From: Ferranicluibacter rubi | GTDB taxonomy: Bacteria > Pseudomonadota > Alphaproteobacteria > Rhizobiales > Rhizobiaceae | Assembly: GCF_011603255.1 (NCBI RefSeq) | Contig: NZ_JAANCM010000013.1 | Coordinates: 62,001 to 126,000 of the forward strand | Reading direction: 5' to 3' | Length of the DNA stretch: 64,000 bases | Part shown: piece after piece, positions 54,653 through 64,000 of the stretch | Layout of the letters: every line of letters begins with the position of its first letter | Numbering within the stretch: position 1 is the first letter of the stretch | Position numbers and translations under genes: made by a program | Notes under the pieces: model-generated | What the model saw: the letters and a program-made list of their open reading frames with translations, nothing else | Told to the model about the DNA's origin: nothing | Database searches by the model: none

Positions 54653-56347
54653 TCAGGCGCCGGTGCGTGCGGCTTGCGCCACGGCCGCCTTTCTGGCGCG
54701 GGCGGCGGCAAGCAGCGTGCCGATCTCCTCGGCATTCTCGACGATCAGCGTTTCCAATGTGCCCTTGCGGCCGCGAATGGCGATGTCGTAGCTTTCGCGG
54801 TCGTCCAGAGTCAGTCCGGCATAGCGAATGACGTCGGCGGAGACGGCGAGCTGGGCGTCATATTCCTTGGCGAACCCTTCGAGACGGCTTGCCGCGTTGA
54901 TGGTATCGCCGACGGCCGTCAGGGACGAGGCGCGGCCGTAGCCGATATGGCCGATGATCGCCGGGCCCGCATGCATGCCCATGGCGATGCGCAGGGGCTT
55001 GTCGAGTTCGCTGGTGAAGTTGCGGTTGAGCGTCTCCATGCCGCGGGCGATGCGCGCCGTGGCTTCCAGCGCATTGGCGCAGGCGTCCTCGATCCGGCCG
55101 GTGAGGCCGAAGATCGCCAGCACGCCATCGCCGATGAATTTGTCGATCACGCCGCCGGCACCCTCGACGGCCTCGCCGATCGTCTCGAAGTAGCGATTGA
55201 GCAGGAAGACCGTATCGAACGGCAGTTGCTGCTGGGTTAGCAGTGTAAAATCGCGCAGGTCGCAGAACAGCACGGCAATGCGGCGTTCGCGACCGGCGGC
55301 GACGTCCTCGCCGATCTGCGGGCGCACGCCGACATTGTCCGCGCCAAGCACAGGAGCGATGGCCACGTCATGGTTCGGCCGAAGCTGGCAGCCGAGGCGA
55401 ACATTTTCGCCGGCGCGAATGCGGATCAGCGTCTGGCGCTCGCCCTCGCTCGGCGGCGGCAATCCTTCCAGCCCTTCCGTGACGCGGACGCGACAGGTGG
55501 AACAGCGGCCGCGTCCGCCGCAGACGGAAAGGTGGGGTATGCCGGCAGAGCGGCTGGCCTCCAGCACGGAGAAGCCGCGCGCGACCGACAGCACCTTGCC
55601 ATCGGGATAGCGGATCCGCACCTTGCCGCGGATGGGGAAGGACCGCCAGAGCAGCGTGAAGCCGATGCAGGCCGCAAGGGTATAGAAGATGGCCTGTCGG
55701 ATCTCGGCCAGACGTGCGGGATCGGTGCGGCCCGACATGAACCAGGCATTCGACGGCATTGCGGGCCCGAGGGTGCGGGCGGCGACCATGAAGCCAAGCA
55801 GCGACAGCACCGGGACCAGAAGCGCAAGGGTATAGAGCGTCAGCGCCATGCGCGGATACCAGTCCCGGCCGCGCATCCAGAACCAGAAACCGAGACAGCC
55901 ATGCGCCCAGGCGATGATCAGCGCCGCGGACTGCCAGACGGTGTTGCTGGTTCTCGACCAGATGCGCGGCAGGACATCGCGATAATCGGCGGAGTAGCCG
56001 GACAGCATCCAGTCGATGCGGGTGACGGTGACGTGGCTGATCAGCAGGAAGGGCAGAGCGAGCCCCAGCCCGATCTTCAGTGCCTCGCGCATCGGCATAC
56101 GCAGCGTCTGTCGCCGCCGCAGGCCATCGAGCGCCAGCACGAAATGGACGGCAAGCGACCCGTAAAGGGCGATGGTTCCCGGCAGGCTGCGCCAGATCTG
56201 ATTGAAGAGATCCCGGCCGCGTTCCATGGCGTCGATCGAGATGAGACCGAGGGCGTGGTTGAGGAAGTGCGTGAGCAGAAACAGACCCAGGCACACGCCG
56301 GTCCAGATATGCAGGCGCTTGCGCAGCTTCGAACGATCGCGTTTCAA
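54653..56347 (-). CDS. Membrane adenylate cyclase with ferredoxin domain (CyaC-like)
   Basis: A 564-aa chimera. Residues about 10-235 form six membrane helices with histidines suited to haem b ligation (H13, H27, H31, H68, H105, H149). Residues about 240-335 are a plant-type 2Fe-2S ferredoxin domain (C276, C282, C285 in CGGRGRCSTC, and C320). Residues about 355-535 are a class III cyclase with metal aspartates D363 (LFCDLRDF) and D407 (FIGDGVL) and transition-state N484/R488 (INAASR). The organisation matches the redox-responsive CyaC described in Sinorhizobium meliloti. The start is a TTG at 56347 with GGAG five bases upstream. It links respiratory or quinone state to cAMP (inference). Confidence 0.87.
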   Translation of the reverse strand: MKRDRSKLRKRLHIWTGVCLGLFLLTHFLNHALGLISIDAMERGRDLFNQIWRSLPGTIALYGSLAVHFVLALDGLRRRQTLRMPMREALKIGLGLALPFLLISHVTVTRIDWMLSGYSADYRDVLPRIWSRTSNTVWQSAALIIAWAHGCLGFWFWMRGRDWYPRMALTLYTLALLVPVLSLLGFMVAARTLGPAMPSNAWFMSGRTDPARLAEIRQAIFYTLAACIGFTLLWRSFPIRGKVRIRYPDGKVLSVARGFSVLEASRSAGIPHLSVCGGRGRCSTCRVRVTEGLEGLPPPSEGERQTLIRIRAGENVRLGCQLRPNHDVAIAPVLGADNVGVRPQIGEDVAAGRERRIAVLFCDLRDFTLLTQQQLPFDTVFLLNRYFETIGEAVEGAGGVIDKFIGDGVLAIFGLTGRIEDACANALEATARIARGMETLNRNFTSELDKPLRIAMGMHAGPAIIGHIGYGRASSLTAVGDTINAASRLEGFAKEYDAQLAVSADVIRYAGLTLDDRESYDIAIRGRKGTLETLIVENAEEIGTLLAAARARKAAVAQAARTGA

Positions 56348-56683
56348 GCGGGCTCCGGTCCCAACGGTTGATCACAGCATGCTTATCGGCCAGATTCCGA
56401 CGCGGAGCAACGCACGAATTGCGACGCGGGCTTCAAGCGAGGTCAGCGGTTTGCAAACGCCGTATGACCTGTCCCTCGATGAAAGGTGCACGGGATCTAA
56501 AATGGAACGAGAGATCCGTCGGTGGTTGGATCCATCCTGGTCTTGCCTGTGAGCAAGGACCACCGTGAAATCCCGGAATGGACGGATCTTGCCTGATTTT
56601 CCGCTGCGACAAATTGCCTTGTCACCAAAAAACGTTTCCCTTATACGGCGATCCCGGGGGGACTAACAAGACGTGAGGTTGAC
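56348..56683. other. Noncoding region upstream of mqo
   Basis: A 336-bp divergent spacer between the cyclase and mqo. No gene is convincing. A GGAAC at 56504 followed by GTT has the wrong spacing for an EcfG promoter and is not called. The promoters of both genes must lie here. Confidence 0.5.
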
Positions 56684-58387
56684 ATGGCCGGTGAAAAGAA
56701 TAGCGGCGCTCCGCGTTCGGGAACTTCGCAGCATCTGGCCATAAGTCGTCGGCAACTTCTTGGATCCGCTGCAACCGGTGCGGCCGCTCTCACCTTGTCC
56801 TCGCTTCCCAGCTGGGCTCTTGCGCCCGAAAAGACGGTGGACGTGCTTCTCGTCGGCGGCGGTATCATGAGCGCCACGCTCGGCGTGCTGATCAACGAGC
56901 TGGAGCCGTCGTGGTCGATCGAGATGATCGAGCGGCTGGACGATGTGGCGCTTGAGAGCTCCAACGGCTGGAACAATGCCGGCACCGGGCATTCCGCGCT
57001 CGCAGAACTCAATTACACCCCCAAGGATGTGAACGGAAACGTCGATATCAGCCGCGCCGTCGGCATCAACGAATCCTTCCAGGTCTCCCGCCAGTTCCTC
57101 GCGCATCAGGTCGATCGTGGCGTTCTGAAGGACCCGCGCTCCTTCATCAACTCGACGCCGCATATGAGCTTCGTCTGGGGCGACGACAACACGGAATTCC
57201 TGGAGAAGCGCTTCGAGGCGCTGAAGGCCAGCGCGCTGTTCTCCGGCATGAAGTTCTCGCGCGACCATGACGAGATCGCGACATGGGTTCCGATCATGAT
57301 GGAAGGCCGCGATCGGTCGCAGACGCTGGCCGCCACGTGGTCGCCGCTCGGCACCGACGTGAACTTCGGCGAGATCACCCGCCAGTACGTGACGCATCTG
57401 AAGACACAGCCGACGTTCAGCCTGACGGCCTCGAGCGAGGTGCAGGAGATCACCCGCAACGAGGACGGCACCTGGCGGGTGAGCTACACCGACACGCGGA
57501 CCGGCGCCCAGAAGGGCGTGATCAACGCGAAATTCGTCTTCCTCGGGGCCGGCGGCGGTGCTTTGCCGCTGCTGCAGATGTCGGGCATTCCCGAAGCTGC
57601 CGATTATGCCGGCTTCCCCGTCGGTGGGTCGTTCCTCGTCTGCGAGAAACCCGAAATCGTCAACCGTCATCTGGCGAAGGCCTACGGTCAGGCGTCGGTC
57701 GGTGCGCCGCCCATGTCGGTGCCGCATCTCGACACGCGCATGCTGGATGGCAAGCAGGTCGTGCTGTTCGGACCTTTCGCGACCTTCTCGACCAAGTTCC
57801 TGAAGGACGGTTCCTACTTCGATCTTCCGGCCTCGGTGACGCTCGACAATATCTGGCCGATGCTGCAGGTGGGCATGAACGAGTTCAGTCTCGTCCAGTA
57901 TCTCGCCGGTCAGCTGCTGATGTCCGACGAGGATCGCCTTGCTGCCCTGCGCGAGTATTTCCCGCAGGCCAAGGGTGAAGACTGGCGCTTGTGGCAGGCC
58001 GGGCAGCGCGTGCAGATCATCAAGCGCGATCCTGAGAAGGGCGGCGTCCTGAAGCTCGGCACGGAAATCGTTGCCTCGCAAGATGGTACGATCACGGCTC
58101 TTCTGGGGGCATCCCCGGGGGCCTCGACGGCAGCGCCGATCATGCTGGACGTGCTGAAGAAGGTCTTTGCCGAGCGTCTGGCGACGCCGGAATGGCAGGC
58201 AAGGGTGCAGGCGATGGTGCCAAGCTACGGCAAGAAGCTCAACGACGACCCGCAGGCGCTCGCGCTGGCCTGGGCCGCGACGAGCGAACGCCTTCAGCTC
58301 GCCATCGCACCGCCGGCCATCGGCGCAACGACGCCTTCCGCTCTTCCGGCCGGCGACGTGCGCCGTGTACCGGATATGGCGCTCTAG
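56684..58387 (+). CDS. mqo: Malate:quinone oxidoreductase with Tat-like leader
   Basis: A 567-aa FAD-dependent enzyme oxidising malate to oxaloacetate with electrons passed to quinone. The FAD motif is [20 protein letters not shown], followed by the [20 protein letters not shown] stretch, [11 protein letters not shown] and C-terminal [15 protein letters not shown], all hallmarks of Mqo. Residues 21-47 look like a Tat signal: twin arginines in SRRQLLGS, a hydrophobic run and an ALA cleavage site before PEKTVD. Mqo is usually a cytoplasmic peripheral enzyme, so this leader is notable. Start ATG at 56684. A stem-loop at 58401 follows the stop. Confidence 0.92.
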   Translation: MAGEKNSGAPRSGTSQHLAISRRQLLGSAATGAAALTLSSLPSWALAPEKTVDVLLVGGGIMSATLGVLINELEPSWSIEMIERLDDVALESSNGWNNAGTGHSALAELNYTPKDVNGNVDISRAVGINESFQVSRQFLAHQVDRGVLKDPRSFINSTPHMSFVWGDDNTEFLEKRFEALKASALFSGMKFSRDHDEIATWVPIMMEGRDRSQTLAATWSPLGTDVNFGEITRQYVTHLKTQPTFSLTASSEVQEITRNEDGTWRVSYTDTRTGAQKGVINAKFVFLGAGGGALPLLQMSGIPEAADYAGFPVGGSFLVCEKPEIVNRHLAKAYGQASVGAPPMSVPHLDTRMLDGKQVVLFGPFATFSTKFLKDGSYFDLPASVTLDNIWPMLQVGMNEFSLVQYLAGQLLMSDEDRLAALREYFPQAKGEDWRLWQAGQRVQIIKRDPEKGGVLKLGTEIVASQDGTITALLGASPGASTAAPIMLDVLKKVFAERLATPEWQARVQAMVPSYGKKLNDDPQALALAWAATSERLQLAIAPPAIGATTPSALPAGDVRRVPDMAL

Positions 58388-58400
58388 TTTATCGACCTTA

Positions 58401-58428
58401 GACCTGCCGACGTTTCGCGCGGCAGGTC
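58401..58428 (+). terminator. Stem-loop after mqo
   Basis: GACCTGCCG and CGGCAGGTC form a perfect 9-bp stem with a 10-nt loop, 13 bp after the mqo stop and between convergent genes. No T-tract follows on the plus strand. Confidence 0.6.
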
Positions 58429-58465
58429 ATGATTGGAGCGCGACGATCCGTTCGACGCGCTCTCG

Positions 58466-59779
58466 TTATTCCGCTGCCTGCCGTGACATCGGGTTGTTCG
58501 GGTGCGTGGTCCAGTTCGCATAAGCGGGATCGACCACCTTGCCGGTGCGCTCGTCCAGCGTGCCCGGGGGCAGGGCGAACATGGTGATGCAGTCCTGCAC
58601 GGGACAGACGTTGACGCAGAGATTGCAGCCGACGCATTCGTCTTCCATCACCTCGAAATGCCTGACACCATCGACATACTGCGTAATCGCCTGATGCGAG
58701 GTGTCCTCGCACGCGATGTGGCAGCGGCCGCATTTGATGCAGGCATCCTGATCGATCCGGGCCTTGGCGACATAGTTGAGGTTGAGATACTGCCAGTCCG
58801 AGACGTTGGGAATGGCCCGGCCGGTGATGTCGTTGAGCGTCCGGTGGCCCTTGGCGTCCATCCAGGTCGAAAGCCCCGTGATCATCTCCTGGACGATCTT
58901 GAAGCCGTAGGTCATGGCGGCGGTGCAGACCTGCACGTTGCCTGCGCCGAGCACGAGAAACTCCGCCGCATCGCGCCATGTGGTGATGCCGCCGATGCCG
59001 GAAATCGGCAGGCCGTGGGTTTCGGGATCGCGGGCGATCTCGGCGACCATGTTGAGCGCGATTGGTTTGACCGCCGGGCCGCAATAGCCGCCATGGCTGC
59101 CCTTGCCGTCGATCGAGGGCTCGGGCGCGAAGGTGTCGAGGTTGACCGAGGTGATCGAGTTGATGGTGTTAATCAGCGACACGGCGTCGGTGCCGCCGGC
59201 CTTTGCGGCGCGGGCGGGGTGGCGGATGTCGGTGATGTTCGGCGTCAGCTTGGTGATGACCGGCATGCGGGTGTACTGCTTGCACCAGCGCACCACCATC
59301 TCGATATAGGCGGGCACCTGGCCGACGGCGGCGCCCATGCCGCGCTCCGACATTCCGTGGGGACAGCCGAAATTGAGCTCGATGCCGTCGGCACCGGTCT
59401 CCTCCACAAGCGGCAGGATCGCCTTCCAGCTTTCCTCCTCGCAGGGCACCATGATCGAGGCGATCAGGGCGCGGTCGGGCCAGTTCATCTTGACCTGCTT
59501 CATCTCCCGCAGGTTGGTGTAAAGGTCGCGATCGGTGATCAGTTCGATATTGTTGAGACCGAGGAGCCGCCGGTCGGCGCCCCAGATCGCGCCGTAGCGC
59601 GGGCCGTTGACGTTGACGACCGGTGGGCCGTCCTCACCGAGCGTCTTCCAGACGACGCCGCCCCAGCCGGCCTTGAAGGCCCGCTCGACATTGTAGGCCT
59701 TGTCGGTCGGCGGTGCCGAGGCGAGCCAGAAGGGGTTGGGGGATTTGATGCCGACGAAAGTGTTGCGCAGATCAGCCAT
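58466..59779 (-). CDS. preA: NAD-dependent dihydropyrimidine dehydrogenase subunit PreA
   Basis: A 437-aa subunit that reduces uracil/thymine to the dihydro form with electrons from PreT. Residues about 1-310 are a dihydroorotate-dehydrogenase-like FMN barrel (FWLASAPPTDKAYNVERAF; ELNFGCPHGMSERGMG with the catalytic-loop Cys; SGIGGITTWRDAAEFL). The C-terminal domain carries two 4Fe-4S ferredoxin motifs (CIKCGRCHIAC and CVGCNLCVNVCP). It is downstream of preT with a 12-bp gap. First step of the reductive pathway whose later enzymes are encoded at 50.4-53.7 kb. Confidence 0.95.
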   Translation of the reverse strand: MADLRNTFVGIKSPNPFWLASAPPTDKAYNVERAFKAGWGGVVWKTLGEDGPPVVNVNGPRYGAIWGADRRLLGLNNIELITDRDLYTNLREMKQVKMNWPDRALIASIMVPCEEESWKAILPLVEETGADGIELNFGCPHGMSERGMGAAVGQVPAYIEMVVRWCKQYTRMPVITKLTPNITDIRHPARAAKAGGTDAVSLINTINSITSVNLDTFAPEPSIDGKGSHGGYCGPAVKPIALNMVAEIARDPETHGLPISGIGGITTWRDAAEFLVLGAGNVQVCTAAMTYGFKIVQEMITGLSTWMDAKGHRTLNDITGRAIPNVSDWQYLNLNYVAKARIDQDACIKCGRCHIACEDTSHQAITQYVDGVRHFEVMEDECVGCNLCVNVCPVQDCITMFALPPGTLDERTGKVVDPAYANWTTHPNNPMSRQAAE

Positions 59780-59791
59780 GGTCCATCTCCC

Positions 59792-61156
59792 TCAAGCAAC
59801 GGCGACAGCTGGGTGGCGCTCGGCCATCAGCGTGCGGTGGATCGATTCAGCCGCGTCGCGGCCTTGAGCAACGGCCGACACGGTGAGGTCCTCACCGCCG
59901 AGGCGACAGTCCCCGCCGGCCCAGACGCGATCAAGCGAGGTCCGCCCATCCGCATCCACGACGATGCGGCCGGACTGAAGGGCGACGATGCCAAGTGGAT
60001 CGGCCTCCAGGGTCTGGCCGATAGCCTTCAGGATCTGGTCGGCCGCAAGAATGCCGGTCTCACCGGTGGCGACCAGACGTCCGTCTACATCGTTGGTGTA
60101 GTCGAGTTCGATGCCGGCGACCTTGCCGTCTTCGCGGACGAGGATGCGCCGCGGTTGCAGCCCGTGGCGGATGGTGACGCCGCGCGACGTGGCGAGATCC
60201 TGCTCGTAAGGCGACGCATTCATGTGCTCGCGTCCGCGGCGGTAGCAGATGGTCACCTCCTCGGCGCCCAGCAGCTTTGCCTGCACCGCCGCATCGATCG
60301 CGGTCATGCCGCCGCCGATGACGACAACGCGGCGACCGACGGGGATGTCGGTTTTGCCTGTGGATTGCCGCAGGGCCGCGATGAAGTCGATGGCATCCCC
60401 GACGCCTTCGGCCGCTTCGCCTTCCATGCGCAGCGCGTTGACGCCGGTGAGGCCCATGCCGAGAAAGACGGCATCATGACGAGCGAGGAGATCGGCGAGC
60501 GTGATGTCGCGACCGAGCATTTGACGGTTTCGGATCTCGATGCCGCCGATGGCAAGCACGTAATCCACCTCCTTCTGTGCGAAGTCGTCCGTCGCTTTGT
60601 AGGTGGCGATACCGTATTCGTTCAGACCGCCGGCCTTTTCGCGGGCGTCGTAGACCACGACGTCATGGCCGTTGACGGCGAGGCGATGGGCGCAGGCAAG
60701 GCCCGCGGGGCCTGCGCCGACGACGGCCACGGTCTTGCCGGTCGAAGGGGCGCGCTCATAGAACTGGCGGCCTTCGGCCATGGCGATGTCGGTGGCGAAG
60801 CGCTGGAGCCGGCCGATCGCGACCGGGCGACCCTCCGCCTCCATGCGGACGCAGGCCTCCTCGCACAGCGTTTCGGTGGGACAGACCCGGGCGCATATGC
60901 CGCCGAGAATGTTCTGGTCGAAGATCGTCTTGGCCGAGCCGATCGGATTGCCCGTCGCGATCTGCCGGATGAAGAGGGGAATGTCGATGGAGGTGGGACA
61001 GGCCGTCATGCAGGGCGCGTCGTAGCAGAAGTAGCAGCGGTCGGATGCGACGAGCGCCTCGTGCTCGTCCAGGCGCGGATGCAGATCCGCGAAATTCGCC
61101 TCATATTGGCCGGGCGTCAGCCGCCCGCCGATCATTCCGGAGTCCGTCGTTCCCAT
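59792..61156 (-). CDS. preT: NAD(P)-dependent oxidoreductase subunit PreT
   Basis: A 454-aa glutamate-synthase-small-subunit-like flavoprotein. N-terminal cysteines for Fe-S clusters are in CYFCYDAPCMTACPTSIDIP (C-x2-C type) and CARVCPTETLCEEAC. The FAD motif is VAVVGAGPAGLACAHRL, the NAD(P) motif VVVIGGGMTAIDAAV, and a second FAD contact is VWAGGDCRLGG. It passes electrons from NADH to PreA. The GGGAGGAAAAC ribosome site before the ATG at 61156 is very strong. Divergent from the SorC-family gene. Confidence 0.95.
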   Translation of the reverse strand: MGTTDSGMIGGRLTPGQYEANFADLHPRLDEHEALVASDRCYFCYDAPCMTACPTSIDIPLFIRQIATGNPIGSAKTIFDQNILGGICARVCPTETLCEEACVRMEAEGRPVAIGRLQRFATDIAMAEGRQFYERAPSTGKTVAVVGAGPAGLACAHRLAVNGHDVVVYDAREKAGGLNEYGIATYKATDDFAQKEVDYVLAIGGIEIRNRQMLGRDITLADLLARHDAVFLGMGLTGVNALRMEGEAAEGVGDAIDFIAALRQSTGKTDIPVGRRVVVIGGGMTAIDAAVQAKLLGAEEVTICYRRGREHMNASPYEQDLATSRGVTIRHGLQPRRILVREDGKVAGIELDYTNDVDGRLVATGETGILAADQILKAIGQTLEADPLGIVALQSGRIVVDADGRTSLDRVWAGGDCRLGGEDLTVSAVAQGRDAAESIHRTLMAERHPAVAVA

Positions 61157-61333
61157 GTTTTCCTCCCAATGGCAACCGCACGATCAGCGAAGGCTAACAT
61201 GGAAAATTTCTTGATCAAAAGGTAAAATTTCGAGCCGCCCTTCGGTATTCCCTGAGCGGACGGGTCGATTGACAGGTCTGGCCAAAAGGTGTCAGCACTT
61301 CGGGTTCCCGCTGGACCTTGGGAGAGGCATGAC

Positions 61334-62287
61334 ATGGCACGCAGACCGGAAGCGAATGCACGGCTCGACGATGCGGCACGCGCCGGCTGGCTCTATTATG
61401 TCGCCGGACGGACGCAGGACGAGATCGCCGGACAGATGGGTATTTCGCGCCAGTCGGCCCAGCGCCTCGTGTCGCTTGCCATGGCCGAGCGCCTGATCAA
61501 GGTCCGGCTCGACCACCCGATCGCCGCCTGCATGGAGCTTGGCCTGCGGCTGAAGGAACGCTACGGGTTGCGGCAGGCGGAGGTGGTGCCGAGCGATCCG
61601 ACCTCGTCCTCCACCACTGTCGGGATCGCCGAGGCGGGGGCGGCCGAGATCGAGCGCTGGCTGAAATCGAGTGATCCGATCATCATGGCGATCGGGACCG
61701 GGCGGACGCTGAAGGCGGCCATCGACCAGCTGCCGGCGATGGATTGTCCGCAGCACCGCATCGTCTCGCTCACCGGCAATATCGGCGTCGACGGGTCGGC
61801 GGCCTATTACAACGTTATCTTTTCCATGGCCGACGCGGTGAAGGCGCGGCATTTTCCCATGCCCTTGCCGGTCATCGTGTCCTCGGCCGAAGAGCGCGAG
61901 GTGCTGCACAAGCAGATCCTCGTGCAATCGGCGCTCAGCCTCGGCACGCAGGCGGATATCGCCTTTGTCGGCATCGGCGAAGTCGGAACCGATGCACCCC
62001 TCTGCCAGGACGGGTTCCTCGCCCATGACGAGATGGCGCAACTGGTGGAGCAGGGAGCGGCGGGCGAGATCTGCGGCTGGATGTTCGATGGCGACGGGCA
62101 GCTCATATCCGGCGACATCAACAAGCGGGTGGCCAGCGTGCCCCTGCCATCGCGCGAGACGGCGACCCTGATCGGCATGGCCAAGGGCCGTCGCAAGTAC
62201 CTTGCATTGCGTGCGGCGTTGCGCGGCGGACTCATCAACGGCGTGATCACCGACGAGGAAACGGCCGAATATCTGCTCGTTCCCTGA
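61334..62287 (+). CDS. SorC/DeoR-family sugar-binding transcriptional regulator
   Basis: A 317-aa regulator: N-terminal helix-turn-helix (about 10-60, WLYYVAGRTQDEIAGQMGIS then RQSAQRLVSLAMAERLI) and a phosphosugar-binding isomerase-like domain (AIGTGRTLKAAID; SLTGNIGVDGSA; GIGEVG; GAAGEICGWMFDGDG). It resembles SmoC, the regulator of polyol (sorbitol/mannitol) uptake genes. GGGAGAGG lies just upstream of the ATG at 61334, excluding the earlier in-frame start at 61289. It precedes the binding-protein gene at 62437, its probable target. Confidence 0.87.
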   Translation: MARRPEANARLDDAARAGWLYYVAGRTQDEIAGQMGISRQSAQRLVSLAMAERLIKVRLDHPIAACMELGLRLKERYGLRQAEVVPSDPTSSSTTVGIAEAGAAEIERWLKSSDPIIMAIGTGRTLKAAIDQLPAMDCPQHRIVSLTGNIGVDGSAAYYNVIFSMADAVKARHFPMPLPVIVSSAEEREVLHKQILVQSALSLGTQADIAFVGIGEVGTDAPLCQDGFLAHDEMAQLVEQGAAGEICGWMFDGDGQLISGDINKRVASVPLPSRETATLIGMAKGRRKYLALRAALRGGLINGVITDEETAEYLLVP

Positions 62288-62360
62288 GCAAATATGTCAA
62301 AAAATTGTCAGTCCTTCCGATGACTTAACGGTGTGTTCGGCGCTGCAGCATCGAATGCGA

Positions 62361-62389
62361 TTGACAAGTCCACCCTGAAAATGAGTAAT
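62361..62389 (+). promoter_or_regulatory. Candidate sigma-70-type promoter of the polyol ABC gene
   Basis: A perfect -35 TTGACA (62361-62366), a 17-bp spacer and AGTAAT at 62384-62389 as -10 (4 of 6 matches to TATAAT). The start of transcription would fall near 62396, about 40 bp before the binding-protein ATG. Confidence 0.5.
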
Positions 62390-62420
62390 TGCCCGTGAGC
62401 GAGGCAAATGCTCATTACTC
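62383..62420. promoter_or_regulatory. Interrupted inverted repeat over the promoter (candidate SorC-family operator)
   Basis: GAGTAAT (62383-62389) and ATTACTC (62414-62420) form a 7-bp inverted repeat spanning the proposed -10 and transcription start; inner TTGCC and GGCAA extend the symmetry. Position suggests control by the adjacent SorC-type regulator. Confidence 0.4.
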
Positions 62421-62436
62421 TTCTGGGAGGAAGATC

Positions 62437-63759
<1,323 letters not shown>

Positions 63760-63777
63760 GCTTGTAGCTTGACGGGT

Positions 63778-63935
63778 GGGGCTGCCCCTCACGCGTTATG
63801 CGTGGGTCGCCCCTCACCCTAGCCCTCTCCCCGCTCGCGGGGAGAGGGGACGTGCCACACGGTAACTCCGAGTGCCCTTCGCCCCGCCCAAGCGGGGAGA
63901 AGGTGCCGGCAGGCGGATGAGGGGCCAGCCCCGCG
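63778..63935. repeat. Repeat family B, copy 2 (reverse orientation)
   Basis: Contains GCCCCTCACCCTAGCCCTCT, CCCCGCTCGCGGGG, CCCCGCCCAAGCGGGG and GGTGCCGGCAGGCGGATGAG, the reverse complement order of the copy at 40465. It lies after the binding-protein gene, between it and whatever follows off the window. Confidence 0.8.
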
Positions 63936-64000
63936 CACCGCACCACACAACCCACACAACAAAAAGCCGCCCCTTCCAACTTCGCGGAAGTCAGAGCCGG

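Noticed and set aside
56504-56528. Possible EcfG promoter before mqo
   Set aside because: GGAAC is present, but the only GTT is one base short of the accepted spacing and lacks the preceding C.
58502-61225. 907-codon open frame antisense to preA-preT
   Set aside because: Spans two genuine, well-conserved genes on the other strand; shadow caused by codon bias.

Overview
The window is about 64 kb of dense, high-GC chromosomal DNA from an alphaproteobacterium, most likely Rhizobiaceae (Rhizobium/Agrobacterium/Shinella/Ensifer group). The genus is not decidable by eye. The pointers are: a urt-ure operon whose interspersed accessory genes are typical of rhizobia; an HWE-family histidine kinase; a CyaC-like membrane adenylate cyclase; a DUF6867 gene in the liv operon; and two families of inverted-repeat elements of the rhizobial intergenic type. 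No rRNA, tRNA, CRISPR array, complete insertion sequence or prophage was seen.

Layout. 1-15.3 kb is mixed housekeeping and regulation: a nucleotide-sugar dehydrogenase cut by the left edge, DUF3095, two methyltransferases, two single-domain response regulators, an HWE kinase, a 52-aa membrane peptide behind a stress-type (EcfG-like) promoter, an aminotransferase, an SDR plus dioxygenase-esterase fusion pair, a Crp/Fnr regulator, DUF2793 and cysQ. 15.7-21.3 kb is a complete branched-chain amino acid ABC operon (livH-livM-livG-livF-DUF6867-livK) closed by a terminator. 21.5-25.9 kb, minus strand, encodes a two-component pair: an NCS1-permease/histidine-kinase/receiver hybrid and a LuxR-type response regulator. 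It is divergent from the urea operon, with a perfect 16-bp palindrome between them.

26.1-40.4 kb is one long plus-strand urea operon: urtABCDE, ureD, ureA, DUF1272, ureB, an LprI-like gene, a urease operon accessory gene, a VapBC-type pair, ureC, a TIGR02117 gene, ureE, ureF and ureG. 40.6-45.2 kb is an RND efflux adaptor and pump. 45.5-53.7 kb, minus strand, is a pyrimidine/hydantoin catabolic cluster: N-carbamoyl amidohydrolase, MazEF-like pair, dihydropyrimidinase, a small secreted protein and an ABC importer, interrupted by a DUF559 nuclease gene between repeat elements. A RutR-like regulator is divergent, and a candidate RutR box lies between. preA-preT (58.5-61.2 kb) supply the first, reductive step. 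Between them lie a redox-type adenylate cyclase and an Mqo with a Tat-like leader. The right end holds a SorC-family regulator and the first gene of a polyol/sugar ABC operon.

Functionally the window is dominated by nitrogen scavenging. Amino acids enter through Liv and urea through Urt followed by urease. Pyrimidines or hydantoins probably enter through the NMT1-type importer and pass through PreTA, dihydropyrimidinase and N-carbamoyl amidohydrolase, releasing ammonia. The most interesting points are the transporter-fused kinase facing the urea operon and the two toxin-antitoxin modules translationally stitched into nitrogen-catabolic operons.
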